A stretch of 64,000 nt of DNA from [Eubacterium] eligens ATCC 27750 (GCF_000146185.1 NC_012778.1:806001-870000), one strand, 5' to 3'; counted from the first letter of the stretch, positions 51,557-60,903 are shown. A program made the numbers and translations. The notes: generated by a model from the letters alone, not told the origin.

Positions 51557-52285
51557 ATGAGCGTAATTTCAATGAAACAGTTACTTGAGGCAGGTGTTCA
51601 TTTCGGACATCAGACAAGAAGATGGAATCCTAAGATGGCTGAGTACATCTACACAGAGAGAAACGGAATCCATATCATCGATTTACAGAAGTCTGTAGGT
51701 AAGGTTGATGAGGCTTATAAGGCAATCTCTGATATCGCTGCTGAAGGCGGTACAATTCTTTTTGTAGGAACAAAGAAGCAGGCTCAGGATGCTATTGCTA
51801 CAGAGGCAGAGCGTTGCGGAATGTTCTATGTTAATGAGAGATGGTTAGGCGGTATGCTTACTAACTTCAAGACAATCCAGAGCAGAATTGCAAGACTTAA
51901 GGAAATCGAGACAATGCAGGAAGATGGAACATTTGATGTTCTTCCTAAGAAGGAAGTTATCAACCTTAAGAAGGAACTTGAGAAGCTTCAGAAGAACCTT
52001 GGCGGTATCAAGGAAATGAAGAGACTTCCAGATGCAATCTTCATCGTTGATCCTAAGAAGGAAAGAATCTGTGTTCAGGAAGCACATGCACTTGGTATCA
52101 AGTTAATCGGTATTGCAGATACAAACTGTGATCCAGATGAATTAGATTATGTAATCCCTGGTAATGATGATGCTATCAGAGCTGTTAAGTTAATCGTTGC
52201 TAAGATGGCAGATGCAGTTATCGAAGCTAATCAGGGTGAAGAAGCAGCTCCAGCTGTAGAGGAAGAAGTAGCTGAGGAAGCTTAA
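51557..52285 (+). CDS. rpsB: 30S ribosomal protein S2
   Basis: This 242-residue S2 is recognised by [57 protein letters not shown] and [20 protein letters not shown]. An acidic tail (about 228-242, Glu/Ala-rich) ends the protein. ATG 51557 follows a near-ideal AATGGAGG. Codon choice is more biased than in the flagellar genes, as expected for a highly expressed gene. It pairs with tsf downstream, the usual order in bacteria. Confidence 0.98.
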   Translation: MSVISMKQLLEAGVHFGHQTRRWNPKMAEYIYTERNGIHIIDLQKSVGKVDEAYKAISDIAAEGGTILFVGTKKQAQDAIATEAERCGMFYVNERWLGGMLTNFKTIQSRIARLKEIETMQEDGTFDVLPKKEVINLKKELEKLQKNLGGIKEMKRLPDAIFIVDPKKERICVQEAHALGIKLIGIADTNCDPDELDYVIPGNDDAIRAVKLIVAKMADAVIEANQGEEAAPAVEEEVAEEA

Positions 52286-52313
52286 TATTTAAGTTTTGAC
52301 TTAAGTTTATGTA

Positions 52314-52352
52314 TGCTTCAGCCTGACATATTATCAGGTTGAAGCATTTTTT
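52314..52352 (+). terminator. Terminator-like hairpin between rpsB and tsf
   Basis: TGCTTCAGCCTGA (52314-52326) pairs with TCAGGTTGAAGCA (52334-52346), 13 pairs with one G-U, loop CATATTA, followed by six T. Only 28 bases remain before the tsf start and they contain the ribosome site but no promoter, so tsf depends on read-through. It may set the S2:EF-Ts ratio. Confidence 0.85.
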
Positions 52353-52380
52353 AAAATTATTTTTATTGGAGGATAATATA

Positions 52381-53463
52381 ATGGCAGCAGTTACAGCAGC
52401 AATGGTTAAGGAACTTAGAGAGTCTACTGGCGCAGGTATGATGGAGTGTAAGAAGGCTCTTACAGAGACAGATGGCGATATGGAAGCAGCTGTTGATGTT
52501 CTTAGAAAGAGCGGAGCAGCTAAGGTTGAGAAGAAGGCAGGAAGAATTGCAGCAGAAGGTATTACAAGAGTAGCATCTGAAGGTAATACAGCAGTTGTAG
52601 TAGAAGTTAATTCAGAGACAGATTTCGTAGCAAAGAACGCTACATTCCAGGAATTTGTTCAGGCAGTTGCAGATAAGGCACTTAAGGCTTCAGTTGATAA
52701 GGCTGGAGATGGCGAAGATGTATGCGCTATCCTTGATATGCAGTCAGAACTTGAAGAGAAGACTCTTACAATCGGTGAGAAGCTTTCTATCAGAAGATTC
52801 CAGAAGATTACAGGTGACTGTGTTGCTTCATATATTCACGGTGGCGGAAGAATTGGTGTTCTTGTTGCAGCAGATGGCGCTTCTAATGATGCAATCAAAG
52901 AAGCACTTACTAACGTAGCAATGCAGATTGCAGCTATGAACCCACAGTACCTTAGCAGAAACGATATGTCAGCAGATGAACTTGCTAAGTTAAGAGAGAT
53001 TACAGAGAAGAGTGCATTAAATGATCCAGCTTCTCTTCCAAAGCCAATCTTAAACAAGTTAATTGATAAGGCTATTAATGATAAGGTATGGAGCGATGCT
53101 GATATTGCAACATACGAAGAGCATAAGAGCAACATGCAGTACTTATTCAACTTCCTTTCAAAGGAAGCAGCTGCACAGTTAGCAGAGCTTGCATTAGCTG
53201 ATGAGGCTAATATCGTAGCAGATAAGATTTTCAACGGATTAGTAGAAGGCCGTGTATCTAAGCAGCTTAAGGAAATCTGCCTTATGGATCAGGTTTATGT
53301 TAAGGCTGAGGATGGAAAGCAGTCAGTTGCTAAGTACCTTGCAGAAGTTGCTAAGGCTAATGGCGCTTTCACAGTTAAGGGATATGTTCGTTTTGAGACA
53401 GGTGAAGGTCTTGAGAAGAAAAATGAAGACTTTGCAGCAGAAGTTGCAGCTCAGTTACAGTAA
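52381..53463 (+). CDS. tsf: Elongation factor Ts
   Basis: This 360-residue guanine nucleotide exchange factor acts on EF-Tu. The N-terminal domain has VKELRESTGAGMMECKKALT, the core has EVNSETDFVAKNATFQEFVQ, and the C-terminus includes KEICLMDQVYVK and VKGYVRFETGEG. At 360 residues it is longer than the 290-310 usual for Firmicutes; the excess lies in the second half of the core (about 190-290). ATG 52381 follows TTGGAGGATAATATA; an upstream TTG at 52339 is inside the terminator hairpin and is rejected. Confidence 0.97.
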   Translation: MAAVTAAMVKELRESTGAGMMECKKALTETDGDMEAAVDVLRKSGAAKVEKKAGRIAAEGITRVASEGNTAVVVEVNSETDFVAKNATFQEFVQAVADKALKASVDKAGDGEDVCAILDMQSELEEKTLTIGEKLSIRRFQKITGDCVASYIHGGGRIGVLVAADGASNDAIKEALTNVAMQIAAMNPQYLSRNDMSADELAKLREITEKSALNDPASLPKPILNKLIDKAINDKVWSDADIATYEEHKSNMQYLFNFLSKEAAAQLAELALADEANIVADKIFNGLVEGRVSKQLKEICLMDQVYVKAEDGKQSVAKYLAEVAKANGAFTVKGYVRFETGEGLEKKNEDFAAEVAAQLQ

Positions 53464-53484
53464 TTATAATTACTAAGTTTATTA

Positions 53485-53521
53485 AATCTCCGGATGTCTT
53501 ATGGCAGACCGGAGATTTTTT
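53485..53521 (+). terminator. Intrinsic terminator after tsf
   Basis: AATCTCCGG (53485-53493) pairs perfectly with CCGGAGATT (53509-53517) around a 15-base loop and is followed by a T tract to 53521. It ends the rpsB-tsf unit. Confidence 0.9.
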
Positions 53522-53553
53522 GTGCGTATAGTACGAAAAATTTGTCATAACGC

Positions 53554-53582
53554 TTCTAAAATTGTCTGTGATATGCTATAAT
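53554..53582 (+). promoter_or_regulatory. Extended -10 promoter for bactofilin-pyrH-frr
   Basis: TGCTATAAT (53574-53582) is a perfect extended -10. The best -35 with 17-base spacing is TTCTAA (53554-53559), a poor match, as is common with extended -10 promoters. It lies just after the tsf terminator and about 57 bases before the bactofilin start. Confidence 0.65.
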
Positions 53583-53638
53583 CTTTCCAAACTGTAATGT
53601 TTTGTGGAAACCGCAGTATTAATATGGAGGATGATTTA

Positions 53639-54379
53639 ATGGGATTTTTTAAAGATTTTAAAGAAGATCTGTCTGAGGCAGTTAATGGACTTACAGATAA
53701 TGAGTTAGAAAATGAATCAGATGAAAGAGATGATGATTTAATGGTTAATACTCTTGACGATCCGGAACTTGCAAAGATGGCAGAAAATTATAAGAAAGAA
53801 GCACAGGAATCTGAAGACACAGATAATAATGCGGTAGGAGAGGTTCTTCAGAAAGGAACAAAGTCTGTTACCATTGATGACATTAAAGAAAACGCTCAGA
53901 ATGCGGATTATATAGCAGATGAGACAGCGGTTATTACAGAAGGTCTTTCAATTAGTGGAGACCTTGATTCATTAGGATCAATAGATTTGTTTGGAACAGT
54001 TGAGGGAAATGTTACATGCAGGGGAAAGCTCACTGTAAGTGGAACAATTTCTGGTAATACCAAGGCTAATGAAGTATTTGCCAATGATGCACAGATTGAT
54101 GGTAATATAGAAGCTAATGGTTCGGTCAAGATTGGTCAGGGAACTGTAGTTGTAGGAAATGTTGTTGCAGCTTCAGCAGTTATTGCTGGTGCAGTAAAGG
54201 GTGATATAGATGTACATGGTCCAGTGATTATTGATTCTTCTGCTGTTATAGTTGGTGATATTAAGTCTAAGTCAGTACAGATTAATAATGGAGCAACAAT
54301 TGACGGACGTTGCTCACAGTGTTATGCAGAAGTTAATATGGAAAGTATATTTGACATTAAAGGAAAAAAGAATAAATAA
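53639..54379 (+). CDS. Bactofilin (polymer-forming cytoskeletal protein)
   Basis: This 246-residue protein has an acidic, disordered N-terminal 90 residues and a C-terminal bactofilin beta-helix (about 105-235) built of six-residue turns such as GSIDLFGTVEGNVTCRGKLT and VVGNVVAASAVIAGAVKGDI. Bactofilins form membrane-associated filaments that organise cell-wall enzymes and shape. ATG 53639 follows TGGAGG by 8 bases; the frame is open to 53597 but that sequence is not bactofilin-like. It sits between tsf and pyrH, which are usually adjacent. The N-terminal MGFFKDFKEDL could be an amphipathic membrane anchor. Confidence 0.88.
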   Translation: MGFFKDFKEDLSEAVNGLTDNELENESDERDDDLMVNTLDDPELAKMAENYKKEAQESEDTDNNAVGEVLQKGTKSVTIDDIKENAQNADYIADETAVITEGLSISGDLDSLGSIDLFGTVEGNVTCRGKLTVSGTISGNTKANEVFANDAQIDGNIEANGSVKIGQGTVVVGNVVAASAVIAGAVKGDIDVHGPVIIDSSAVIVGDIKSKSVQINNGATIDGRCSQCYAEVNMESIFDIKGKKNK

Positions 54380-54391
54380 CTGGAGGCACGT

Positions 54392-55096
54392 ATGGATAAC
54401 ATTAAAAGAGTAATACTTAAACTTAGCGGCGAGGCTCTTGCTAAGAAAGAGGGCGGCTACAATGATGAGCTTATAGAGAATATTGCTAATCAGGTTAAGA
54501 CAATAGTTGATAAAGGAACAGATGTTGGTGTAGTTATTGGTGGTGGTAACTACTGGAGAGGCCGTTCTAATGATAATATTGACAGAACTAAGGCTGACCA
54601 GATAGGTATGCTTGCAACAATTATGAACTGTATATATGTTTCAGAGATATTCCGTTCACAGGGACTTAAGACTAATATTCTTACACCATTCGAATGCGGA
54701 AGCATGACAAAGCTTTTCTCTAAGGACAGAGCTAATAAGTATTTTGAGAAAGGCATGGTTGTATTCTTTGCAGGTGGAACTGGTCATCCATATTTCTCAA
54801 CAGATACAGGTATTGTATTGAGAGCTATTGAGCTTGATGCAGATGCTATTCTTCTTGCCAAGGCAATTGATGGAATATATGACAGTGATCCTAAGATTAA
54901 CCCAGAGGCTAAGAAGTATGATACAATCTCAATCAACGAAGTTGTTGAGAAGAAGCTTGGAGTTATTGATATGACAGCTTCTGTTATGTGTATGGAGAAT
55001 AAGATGCCTCTTATGGTATTCGGACTCGAAGAAGAGAACAGCATAGTTAATGCTTTATCAGGAAAGTTTAATGGAACAGTAGTAACTGTTGATTAA
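54392..55096 (+). CDS. pyrH: UMP kinase
   Basis: This 234-residue hexameric amino-acid-kinase family enzyme converts UMP to UDP with ATP. It has RVILKLSGEALAKKEGGYND at the N-terminus, GVVIGGGNYWRGR, the allosteric/catalytic FFAGGTGHPYFSTDTG and AKAIDGIYDSDPKINPEAKK. CTGGAGG precedes the ATG, 12 bases after the bactofilin gene. frr follows, the standard partner. Confidence 0.98.
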   Translation: MDNIKRVILKLSGEALAKKEGGYNDELIENIANQVKTIVDKGTDVGVVIGGGNYWRGRSNDNIDRTKADQIGMLATIMNCIYVSEIFRSQGLKTNILTPFECGSMTKLFSKDRANKYFEKGMVVFFAGGTGHPYFSTDTGIVLRAIELDADAILLAKAIDGIYDSDPKINPEAKKYDTISINEVVEKKLGVIDMTASVMCMENKMPLMVFGLEEENSIVNALSGKFNGTVVTVD

Positions 55097-55118
55097 TATA
55101 ATATTAATGGAGGATTTT

Positions 55119-55670
55119 ATGGAAAATATTAAAGATATTGAAGGAAGAATGCAGAAGTCAGTTGACAACTTAAAGGAAGAATATGTAACAATAAGAGCCG
55201 GAAGAGCTAATCCACATATTCTTGACAGATTAAGAGTTGATTATTATGGAACACCTACACCAATCCAGCAGGTTGCCAATGTTTCTGTACCAGAAGCAAG
55301 AATGATTCAGATTCAGCCTTGGGAAGCAAGCCTTATTAAGGATATTGAGAAAGCAATTCTTGTTTCAGATTTAGGACTTACACCTAACAATGATGGTAAG
55401 ACAATCAGACTTGTGTTCCCTGAATTAACAGAAGACAGAAGAAAAGAACTTGCTAAGGATATCAAGAAGAAGGGTGATAATGCCAAGGTTGCTATCCGTA
55501 ATATCAGAAGAGATGCCAACGATGCAATAAAGAAAGAGAACAAGGCAGGAGATATCTCTGATGATGAAGCTAAGAATTCAGAGGATGAAATTCAGAAGAT
55601 TACTGATAAGTATATTGCTATGATTGATAGTGCTATAGACGATAAGACAAAAGAGATACTTACAGTTTAA
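55119..55670 (+). CDS. frr: Ribosome recycling factor
   Basis: This 183-residue factor splits post-termination ribosomes with EF-G. Signatures include the TIRAGRANPHILDRLRVDYY segment, GTPTPIQQVANVSVPEARMI and IRNIRRDANDAIKK. ATG 55119 follows AATGGAGGATTTT; the alternative at 55089 overlaps the pyrH stop and would add ten unrelated residues. A terminator follows 11 bases after the stop. Confidence 0.98.
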   Translation: MENIKDIEGRMQKSVDNLKEEYVTIRAGRANPHILDRLRVDYYGTPTPIQQVANVSVPEARMIQIQPWEASLIKDIEKAILVSDLGLTPNNDGKTIRLVFPELTEDRRKELAKDIKKKGDNAKVAIRNIRRDANDAIKKENKAGDISDDEAKNSEDEIQKITDKYIAMIDSAIDDKTKEILTV

Positions 55671-55681
55671 GAAAATGTCAG

Positions 55682-55711
55682 GGCTGTTGGATATTTTACA
55701 ACAGCCTTTTT
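55682..55711 (+). terminator. Intrinsic terminator after frr
   Basis: GGCTGTTG (55682-55689) pairs with CAACAGCC (55699-55706) around a 9-base AT-rich loop; five T follow. It lies between frr and uppS, with only 33 bases to the next start and no clear promoter, so some read-through is likely. Confidence 0.88.
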
Positions 55712-55744
55712 GTAATTGAATGAATTGCGAGAGGAATCATAGAT

Positions 55745-56479
55745 ATGGATACATTTAACGAGAGTCTCGGATTAAAGATTCCGGGGCATGTTGCCGTTAT
55801 TCTTGATGGTAATGGAAGATGGGCTAAGAAAAGACATCTCCCAAGAACAATGGGACATGTGCAGGGAAGCAAAGTTGTTGAAGATATGCTTTATGTCGTA
55901 GATGAGCTTGGTGTAAAGTATTTTACTGTATATGCTTTTTCAACAGAGAACTGGAAACGTTCAACAGAAGAAGTAAGTACTCTTATGGGAATCTTAAGAA
56001 CTTATCTTAAGGATTGTGTTAAGAAATCCATGAAGAATAATGTGCGATGCAGGGTTATTGGAAGAAAAGATGAACTCAGCCAGGATATTATAGACAGTAT
56101 CAATAATCTTGAAGAGAAAACCAGGAATAATACAGGGCTTAATTTTACTATAGCCATTAATTATGGTGGAAGAGATGAGATAACAAGAGCGGTAAGAAAG
56201 ATTGCCGGCAAGGTATCAGAAGGAAGTCTTAAGCCTGAAGATATAGATGAAGATACAATAAGTAATAATCTTGATACTTGGGAATTGCCAGATCCAGATT
56301 TACTTATAAGAACAAGCGGTGAGCAGAGATTATCTAATTATCTGTGCTGGCAGCTTGCTTATACAGAATTTTATTTCACAGATATTTATTGGCCTGATTT
56401 TGACAGGGAAGAACTTATTAAAGCATTTGAGAAATATAATAAGACGGAAAGAAGATTCGGCGGAGTTAAGGAGGAGTAG
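55745..56479 (+). CDS. uppS: Undecaprenyl diphosphate synthase
   Basis: This 244-residue cis-prenyltransferase makes the C55 lipid carrier for peptidoglycan. The catalytic aspartate is D21 in VAVILDGNGRWAKKR; other signatures are VYAFSTENWKRS, INYGGRDEI, and PDLLIRTSGEQRLSNYLCWQ. The family-typical length is about 245. The ATG at 55745 has GAGAGG about 10 bases upstream. It starts a chain of envelope genes (cdsA, dxr, rseP, ispG) with spacings of 2-21 bases. Confidence 0.98.
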   Translation: MDTFNESLGLKIPGHVAVILDGNGRWAKKRHLPRTMGHVQGSKVVEDMLYVVDELGVKYFTVYAFSTENWKRSTEEVSTLMGILRTYLKDCVKKSMKNNVRCRVIGRKDELSQDIIDSINNLEEKTRNNTGLNFTIAINYGGRDEITRAVRKIAGKVSEGSLKPEDIDEDTISNNLDTWELPDPDLLIRTSGEQRLSNYLCWQLAYTEFYFTDIYWPDFDREELIKAFEKYNKTERRFGGVKEE

Positions 56480-56482
56480 ATT

Positions 56483-57298
56483 ATGCGTACAAGAATTATG
56501 AGCGGAGCTGTGCTCATAGTCATACTTTTCACATGCCTGTATTTTGGAGGCTGGGTTACATTCGGGTTCAGTCTGTTTATTTCACTTGTTGGAATGTATG
56601 AGCTTATTAAAGTTAAGAAGCTTGAGAAGACAGGACTAGCAGTTGTAGGATATATGGCGGCAATTACTTATTATTTTATTCTTTTGCTTAATGATCCGGC
56701 ATATATTTTACTGCTTCTTGTAGCTTCATGCATACTTATGATGTCAGTATATGTATTTACATTTCCAAAATATAAGACAGAAGATGTTATGTGGGTATTC
56801 TTCAGTATAGTGTATGTTGCTGTAACACTTTCTTATATCTATCAGGTAAGAATGCTGCAGGACGGAATATATATCGTATGGCTTATATTCGTGTCTTCAT
56901 GGGGCAATGATACATGTGCATATTTCACAGGTGTATTTCTTGGAAAGCATAAGATGACTCCAAAGCTTTCACCTAAGAAGACTTACGAAGGTGCAATAGG
57001 AGGAGTTGTCGGTGCGACACTTCTTGGCTTTGGATATGGATTTGCCATAAGCTCTAAGATGTCAGATGTACTTGTGCATCCTGTATATACATTTGCAATA
57101 GCCAGCTTCATAGGTGCATTCCTGTCTATATTCGGAGACCTGGCTGCATCTGCTATTAAGAGAAATCATGATGTGAAAGACTATGGAAAGTTAATACCGG
57201 GACATGGCGGAATTATGGACAGATTCGACAGTGCTATATTCACTGCACCTGTTGTTTACTGGTCAATAGAGGTTATTAACAAAGTCTTTGGAGGTTGA
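56483..57298 (+). CDS. cdsA: Phosphatidate cytidylyltransferase
   Basis: This 271-residue polytopic enzyme makes CDP-diacylglycerol from phosphatidate and CTP. About eight membrane helices are visible. The signature near the C-terminus, SxxKRxxxxKDxxxxxPGHGGxxDRxDS, is present as AASAIKRNHDVKDYGKLIPG followed by HGGIMDRFDS. KLSPKKTYEGAIGG is also conserved. It starts 3 bases after uppS with GGAGGAG upstream. Confidence 0.97.
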   Translation: MRTRIMSGAVLIVILFTCLYFGGWVTFGFSLFISLVGMYELIKVKKLEKTGLAVVGYMAAITYYFILLLNDPAYILLLLVASCILMMSVYVFTFPKYKTEDVMWVFFSIVYVAVTLSYIYQVRMLQDGIYIVWLIFVSSWGNDTCAYFTGVFLGKHKMTPKLSPKKTYEGAIGGVVGATLLGFGYGFAISSKMSDVLVHPVYTFAIASFIGAFLSIFGDLAASAIKRNHDVKDYGKLIPGHGGIMDRFDSAIFTAPVVYWSIEVINKVFGG

Positions 57299-57300
57299 TA

Positions 57301-58443
57301 ATGAAGAACGTTTCTATACTTGGTTCAACTGGTTCAATTGGAACACAGACATTAGATGTTATTAGAAGAAATGCTGATATTAATGTAGTTGCACTTGCAG
57401 CAGGTACAAGGGTTTCTGACCTTGCAGAACAGGTCCGTGAATTCAAGCCACAGCTTGTATGTATAGGTAAAGAAGAACTTGTTCCAGAGTTAAAGACTCT
57501 TATCGGTGATATGGATGTTAAGATTGTAAGTGGTGACGAAGGTCTTATTGAGGCTGCAACAATTGAGAGTGCAGAAATTGTTGTCACAGCGGTTGTAGGT
57601 ATGATGGGAATTACACCTACAGTTGAAGCTATCAAGGCACATAAGGACATTGCACTTGCCAATAAAGAGACACTTGTGTGTGCTGGTCATATTATTATGA
57701 GTCTTGCTAAGGAATGCAATGTTAATATATATCCTGTTGACAGCGAACATTCAGCAATATTCCAGTGCCTTAACGGTGAGAGACGTGGTGAGATAGAGAA
57801 GATTCTTCTTACAGCTTCTGGTGGTCCATTCAGAGGAAAGAAAAGAGCTGACCTTGAAAATGTACAGTTAGAGGATGCACTTAAGCATCCTAACTGGGCT
57901 ATGGGACGCAAGATAACAATAGATTCTTCTACTATGGTTAATAAAGGGCTTGAGGTGATGGAGGCACAGTGGCTTTTTGGAGTACCTGCCGAGAAGGTTC
58001 AGGTTATAGTCCAGCCACAGAGCATAATCCATTCAATGGTTGAATTCAAGGACGGAGCTGTTATGGCACAGCTTGGAAGTCCTGATATGAGACTTCCTAT
58101 ACAGTATGCTCTTTATTATCCTGAAAGAAGAAAACTTAACACAGAAAGACTTGATTTCTATGAACTGGCTAAGATTACATTTGAAAAGCCGGATATGGAG
58201 ACTTTCAAGGGACTTAAGCTTGCTTACGAGGCAGCAGCACGCGGGGGAAATATCCCGACTGCGCTTAATGCAGCTAACGAAGTAGCTGTAGCAAGATTTT
58301 TAGACAGAAAGATAAAATATCTGGATATTCCGGATATTATAGAATACGCCATGAATGAAGTGGATTATATCAATAATCCAACAGTAGAGCAGATTCTCTC
58401 TACACAGAAGATAGTAACAGACATGATAGAAAGCAGGTGGTAG
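57301..58443 (+). CDS. dxr: 1-deoxy-D-xylulose 5-phosphate reductoisomerase
   Basis: This 380-residue enzyme catalyses the committed NADPH-dependent step of the MEP isoprenoid pathway. The NADPH-binding motif is NVSILGSTGSIGTQTLDVI; other signatures are ALANKETLVCAGH, YPVDSEHSAIFQCL, LLTASGGPFRGK and HPNWAMGRKITIDSSTMVNK with the following GLEVMEAQWLF. ATG 57301 has GGAGG 8 bases upstream; an in-frame TTG at 57295 is rejected. Together with uppS and ispG it links isoprenoid supply to cell-wall lipid carrier. Confidence 0.98.
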   Translation: MKNVSILGSTGSIGTQTLDVIRRNADINVVALAAGTRVSDLAEQVREFKPQLVCIGKEELVPELKTLIGDMDVKIVSGDEGLIEAATIESAEIVVTAVVGMMGITPTVEAIKAHKDIALANKETLVCAGHIIMSLAKECNVNIYPVDSEHSAIFQCLNGERRGEIEKILLTASGGPFRGKKRADLENVQLEDALKHPNWAMGRKITIDSSTMVNKGLEVMEAQWLFGVPAEKVQVIVQPQSIIHSMVEFKDGAVMAQLGSPDMRLPIQYALYYPERRKLNTERLDFYELAKITFEKPDMETFKGLKLAYEAAARGGNIPTALNAANEVAVARFLDRKIKYLDIPDIIEYAMNEVDYINNPTVEQILSTQKIVTDMIESRW

Positions 58444-58446
58444 GAG

Positions 58447-59826
58447 TTGGTTCTTAATGTTATTCTGGCGATTCTTGTACTTAGTATAATTGTTATTGTC
58501 CATGAATTCGGACATTTTATAATAGCTAAGGCTAATGGCATAACTGTAGTTGAATTCTCAATCGGATTCGGACCGAAGCTGATACATTTCAGAAAAGGTG
58601 AGACGGAATATTGTATTAAAGCACTTCCTTTTGGTGGTGCATGTACGATGCTTGGTGATGAGTTCCTTGAGATGAGTGTTATACAGTCAGAAGAAGATGA
58701 TGACGAAGAGCTTACAGATGAAGAGAAGGAAGCTAAGAAAAGAAAGCTTGCTATTGAAAATGGCTATGACATGGAAAAGTCATTTGCAAGCAAATCAGTC
58801 TGGGCAAGAATTGCGGTTATAGCAGCAGGACCGGTATTTAATTTCCTTCTTGCTTTCGTGTGTGCAGTAGTTATTGTCGGAAGTCTTGGCTATGATCCAT
58901 GTGACATTGATGTTGTTAAAGATAATTCGCCAGCCACAGAAGCAGGGCTTCAGGAAGGTGATGTCATAACTAAGGTTAATGGACATAAGGTAACATTTTA
59001 CAGGGATTTTTATTTCTATAGGGCTTATAATGCAGATAAGACTCTTAATATAACATTTACAAGAGACGGTGAAAAGATGACAACAACTGTTACTCCGCAG
59101 CATATTAAGCAGCAGAAGTATCAGGTTGGAATTATGATGAATGAGAATTGTCTCATAAGTTCTGTTACCAAGGATTCTCCGGCTGAAAAGGCGGGACTTA
59201 AAGCTAATGATGTTATCAAAGCAGTTGATGGTACTGCAATGGAGAATAGTTCAAATGTGACAGAAGCTATTACATCAAGCGGCGGCAATAAGGTTGTATT
59301 CACGGTTGCAAGAGATGGAAAAAATGTTGATGTGACAGTTGAGCCTAAGATGGTTGAAGTTGAAAGCTATGATACAGGCTTTGTTGTATATGGAGACAGG
59401 GTAAAGACTTCTCCTATTGGCACTCTTAAGTATTCAGTGAAGGAAGTCGGATACAGTGTCAAGACTGTAATTCAGAGCCTTGGTATGTTATTTACAGGAA
59501 AGATTGGGTTTGATTCATTGTTAGGACCTGTCGGAACTGTCAGCACAATGAGTGAGATTGTTGAAGAAAGTAAGGCAGATGGTGCATTTTATGTATTCCT
59601 TAATCTTATGAATCTTGCAGCACTTATCAGTGCCAACTTAGGAGTAATGAATCTGCTGCCAATTCCGGCACTTGACGGAGGCAGACTTGTATTCCTTATA
59701 ATAGAGGCATTAAGAGGCAAGCCGGTTAAGAGAGAGCATGAGGGAATTGTTAATTTCATAGGTATGATACTTCTTGTCATACTTATGGTTGTTGTATTGT
59801 TTAAAGATATAATGGCATTGTTCTAA
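58447..59826 (+). CDS. rseP: Site-2 membrane metalloprotease RseP/RasP
   Basis: This 459-residue intramembrane zinc protease carries HEFGH at residues 19-23 in the first helix. It has the GPVFNFLLAF motif after a charged insert, two PDZ domains (around SPATEAGLQEGDVITKVNG and SPAEKAGLKANDVIKAVDG), and the third zinc ligand in NLLPIPALDGGRL. It cuts anti-sigma factors and leftover signal peptides. Start is TTG 58447, 3 bases after dxr, with AGGTGGTAGGAG just upstream. An acidic insert at about residues 80-105 (Glu/Asp/Lys) is notable; RasP of B. subtilis has one PDZ domain. Confidence 0.95.
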   Translation: MVLNVILAILVLSIIVIVHEFGHFIIAKANGITVVEFSIGFGPKLIHFRKGETEYCIKALPFGGACTMLGDEFLEMSVIQSEEDDDEELTDEEKEAKKRKLAIENGYDMEKSFASKSVWARIAVIAAGPVFNFLLAFVCAVVIVGSLGYDPCDIDVVKDNSPATEAGLQEGDVITKVNGHKVTFYRDFYFYRAYNADKTLNITFTRDGEKMTTTVTPQHIKQQKYQVGIMMNENCLISSVTKDSPAEKAGLKANDVIKAVDGTAMENSSNVTEAITSSGGNKVVFTVARDGKNVDVTVEPKMVEVESYDTGFVVYGDRVKTSPIGTLKYSVKEVGYSVKTVIQSLGMLFTGKIGFDSLLGPVGTVSTMSEIVEESKADGAFYVFLNLMNLAALISANLGVMNLLPIPALDGGRLVFLIIEALRGKPVKREHEGIVNFIGMILLVILMVVVLFKDIMALF

Positions 59827-59847
59827 TACAGAAAGGACACAGGGGTT

Positions 59848-60903
59848 ATGTACAGAGATAATACTAAAGTTGTTAAGATAGGAAAATGTGTTATAGGTGG
59901 TGGCAATCCTATTCTTATCCAGTCAATGACTAATACACATACAGAAGATGTTGCTGCAACAGTAGCGCAGATTAAGGAGCTTACTAAAGCTGGTTGTGAA
60001 ATCATCAGATGCACAGTTCCAACTAAGGAAGCTGCACTTGCAATCAAAGAGATAAAGAAGCAGATAGAGATACCTCTCGTTGCAGATATACATTTTGATT
60101 ACAAGATGGCTATTATGGCAATGGAGAATGGGGCTGACAAGATTAGAATCAATCCGGGTAATATCGGCGGAACAGACAAGATAAAGGCTGTTGTTGATGT
60201 TGCAAGGGAAAGAAATATACCAATCAGGGTTGGTGTCAACAGCGGTTCACTTGAGAAAGACCTTATTGAGAAATATGGCGGAGTAACAGCAGAGGGAATA
60301 GTTGAGAGCGCACTTGACAAGGTTAAGATTATTGAAGACTTAGGTTATGATAATCTTGTTGTCAGCATCAAATCTTCTGATGTAATGATGTGTGTTAAAG
60401 CACATGAGCTTATTGCAAAACAGACTAATCATCCGCTTCATGTTGGAATTACTGAGTCTGGAACAATATTCTCAGGAAGCATTAAGTCATCAATCGGACT
60501 TGGCCTTATACTGAATCAGGGAATTGGTGACACAATAAGAGTTTCTCTTACAGATGATCCTGTAAGGGAAATAGAGGCTGCGAAACTGATACTTAAGACT
60601 CTTGGCTTAAGAAAAGGTGGAATAGAGGTTGTTTCATGCCCTACATGCGGAAGAACAAGAATTAATCTTATAGACCTTGCAGGAAAGGTTGAGAAAATGG
60701 TTTCAGGGTATGACCTTGACTTGAAGCTTGCTGTAATGGGATGTGTAGTTAACGGACCGGGAGAAGCAAAGGAAGCTGATCTTGGAATTGCAGGCGGTGA
60801 CGGCTGCGGAGTACTTATTAAACATGGAGAGATTATTAAGAAGGTTCCAGAAGAGGAACTTCTTGATACACTCAGGTATGAACTTGATAATTGGAATGAG
60901 TGA
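59848..60903 (+). CDS. ispG: 4-hydroxy-3-methylbut-2-en-1-yl diphosphate synthase (flavodoxin)
   Basis: This 351-residue iron-sulfur enzyme of the MEP pathway has NPILIQSMTNTHTEDVAATV at the N-terminal TIM barrel. The [4Fe-4S] ligands are C264 and C267 in SCPTCGRTRINL and C299 in MGCVVNGPGEAKEAD; the fourth ligand is the glutamate of NGPGEAKEAD. It is the short bacterial form without a middle domain. It follows rseP by 21 bases with CAGGGG upstream, and polC begins 5 bases after its stop. Confidence 0.97.
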   Translation: MYRDNTKVVKIGKCVIGGGNPILIQSMTNTHTEDVAATVAQIKELTKAGCEIIRCTVPTKEAALAIKEIKKQIEIPLVADIHFDYKMAIMAMENGADKIRINPGNIGGTDKIKAVVDVARERNIPIRVGVNSGSLEKDLIEKYGGVTAEGIVESALDKVKIIEDLGYDNLVVSIKSSDVMMCVKAHELIAKQTNHPLHVGITESGTIFSGSIKSSIGLGLILNQGIGDTIRVSLTDDPVREIEAAKLILKTLGLRKGGIEVVSCPTCGRTRINLIDLAGKVEKMVSGYDLDLKLAVMGCVVNGPGEAKEADLGIAGGDGCGVLIKHGEIIKKVPEEELLDTLRYELDNWNE

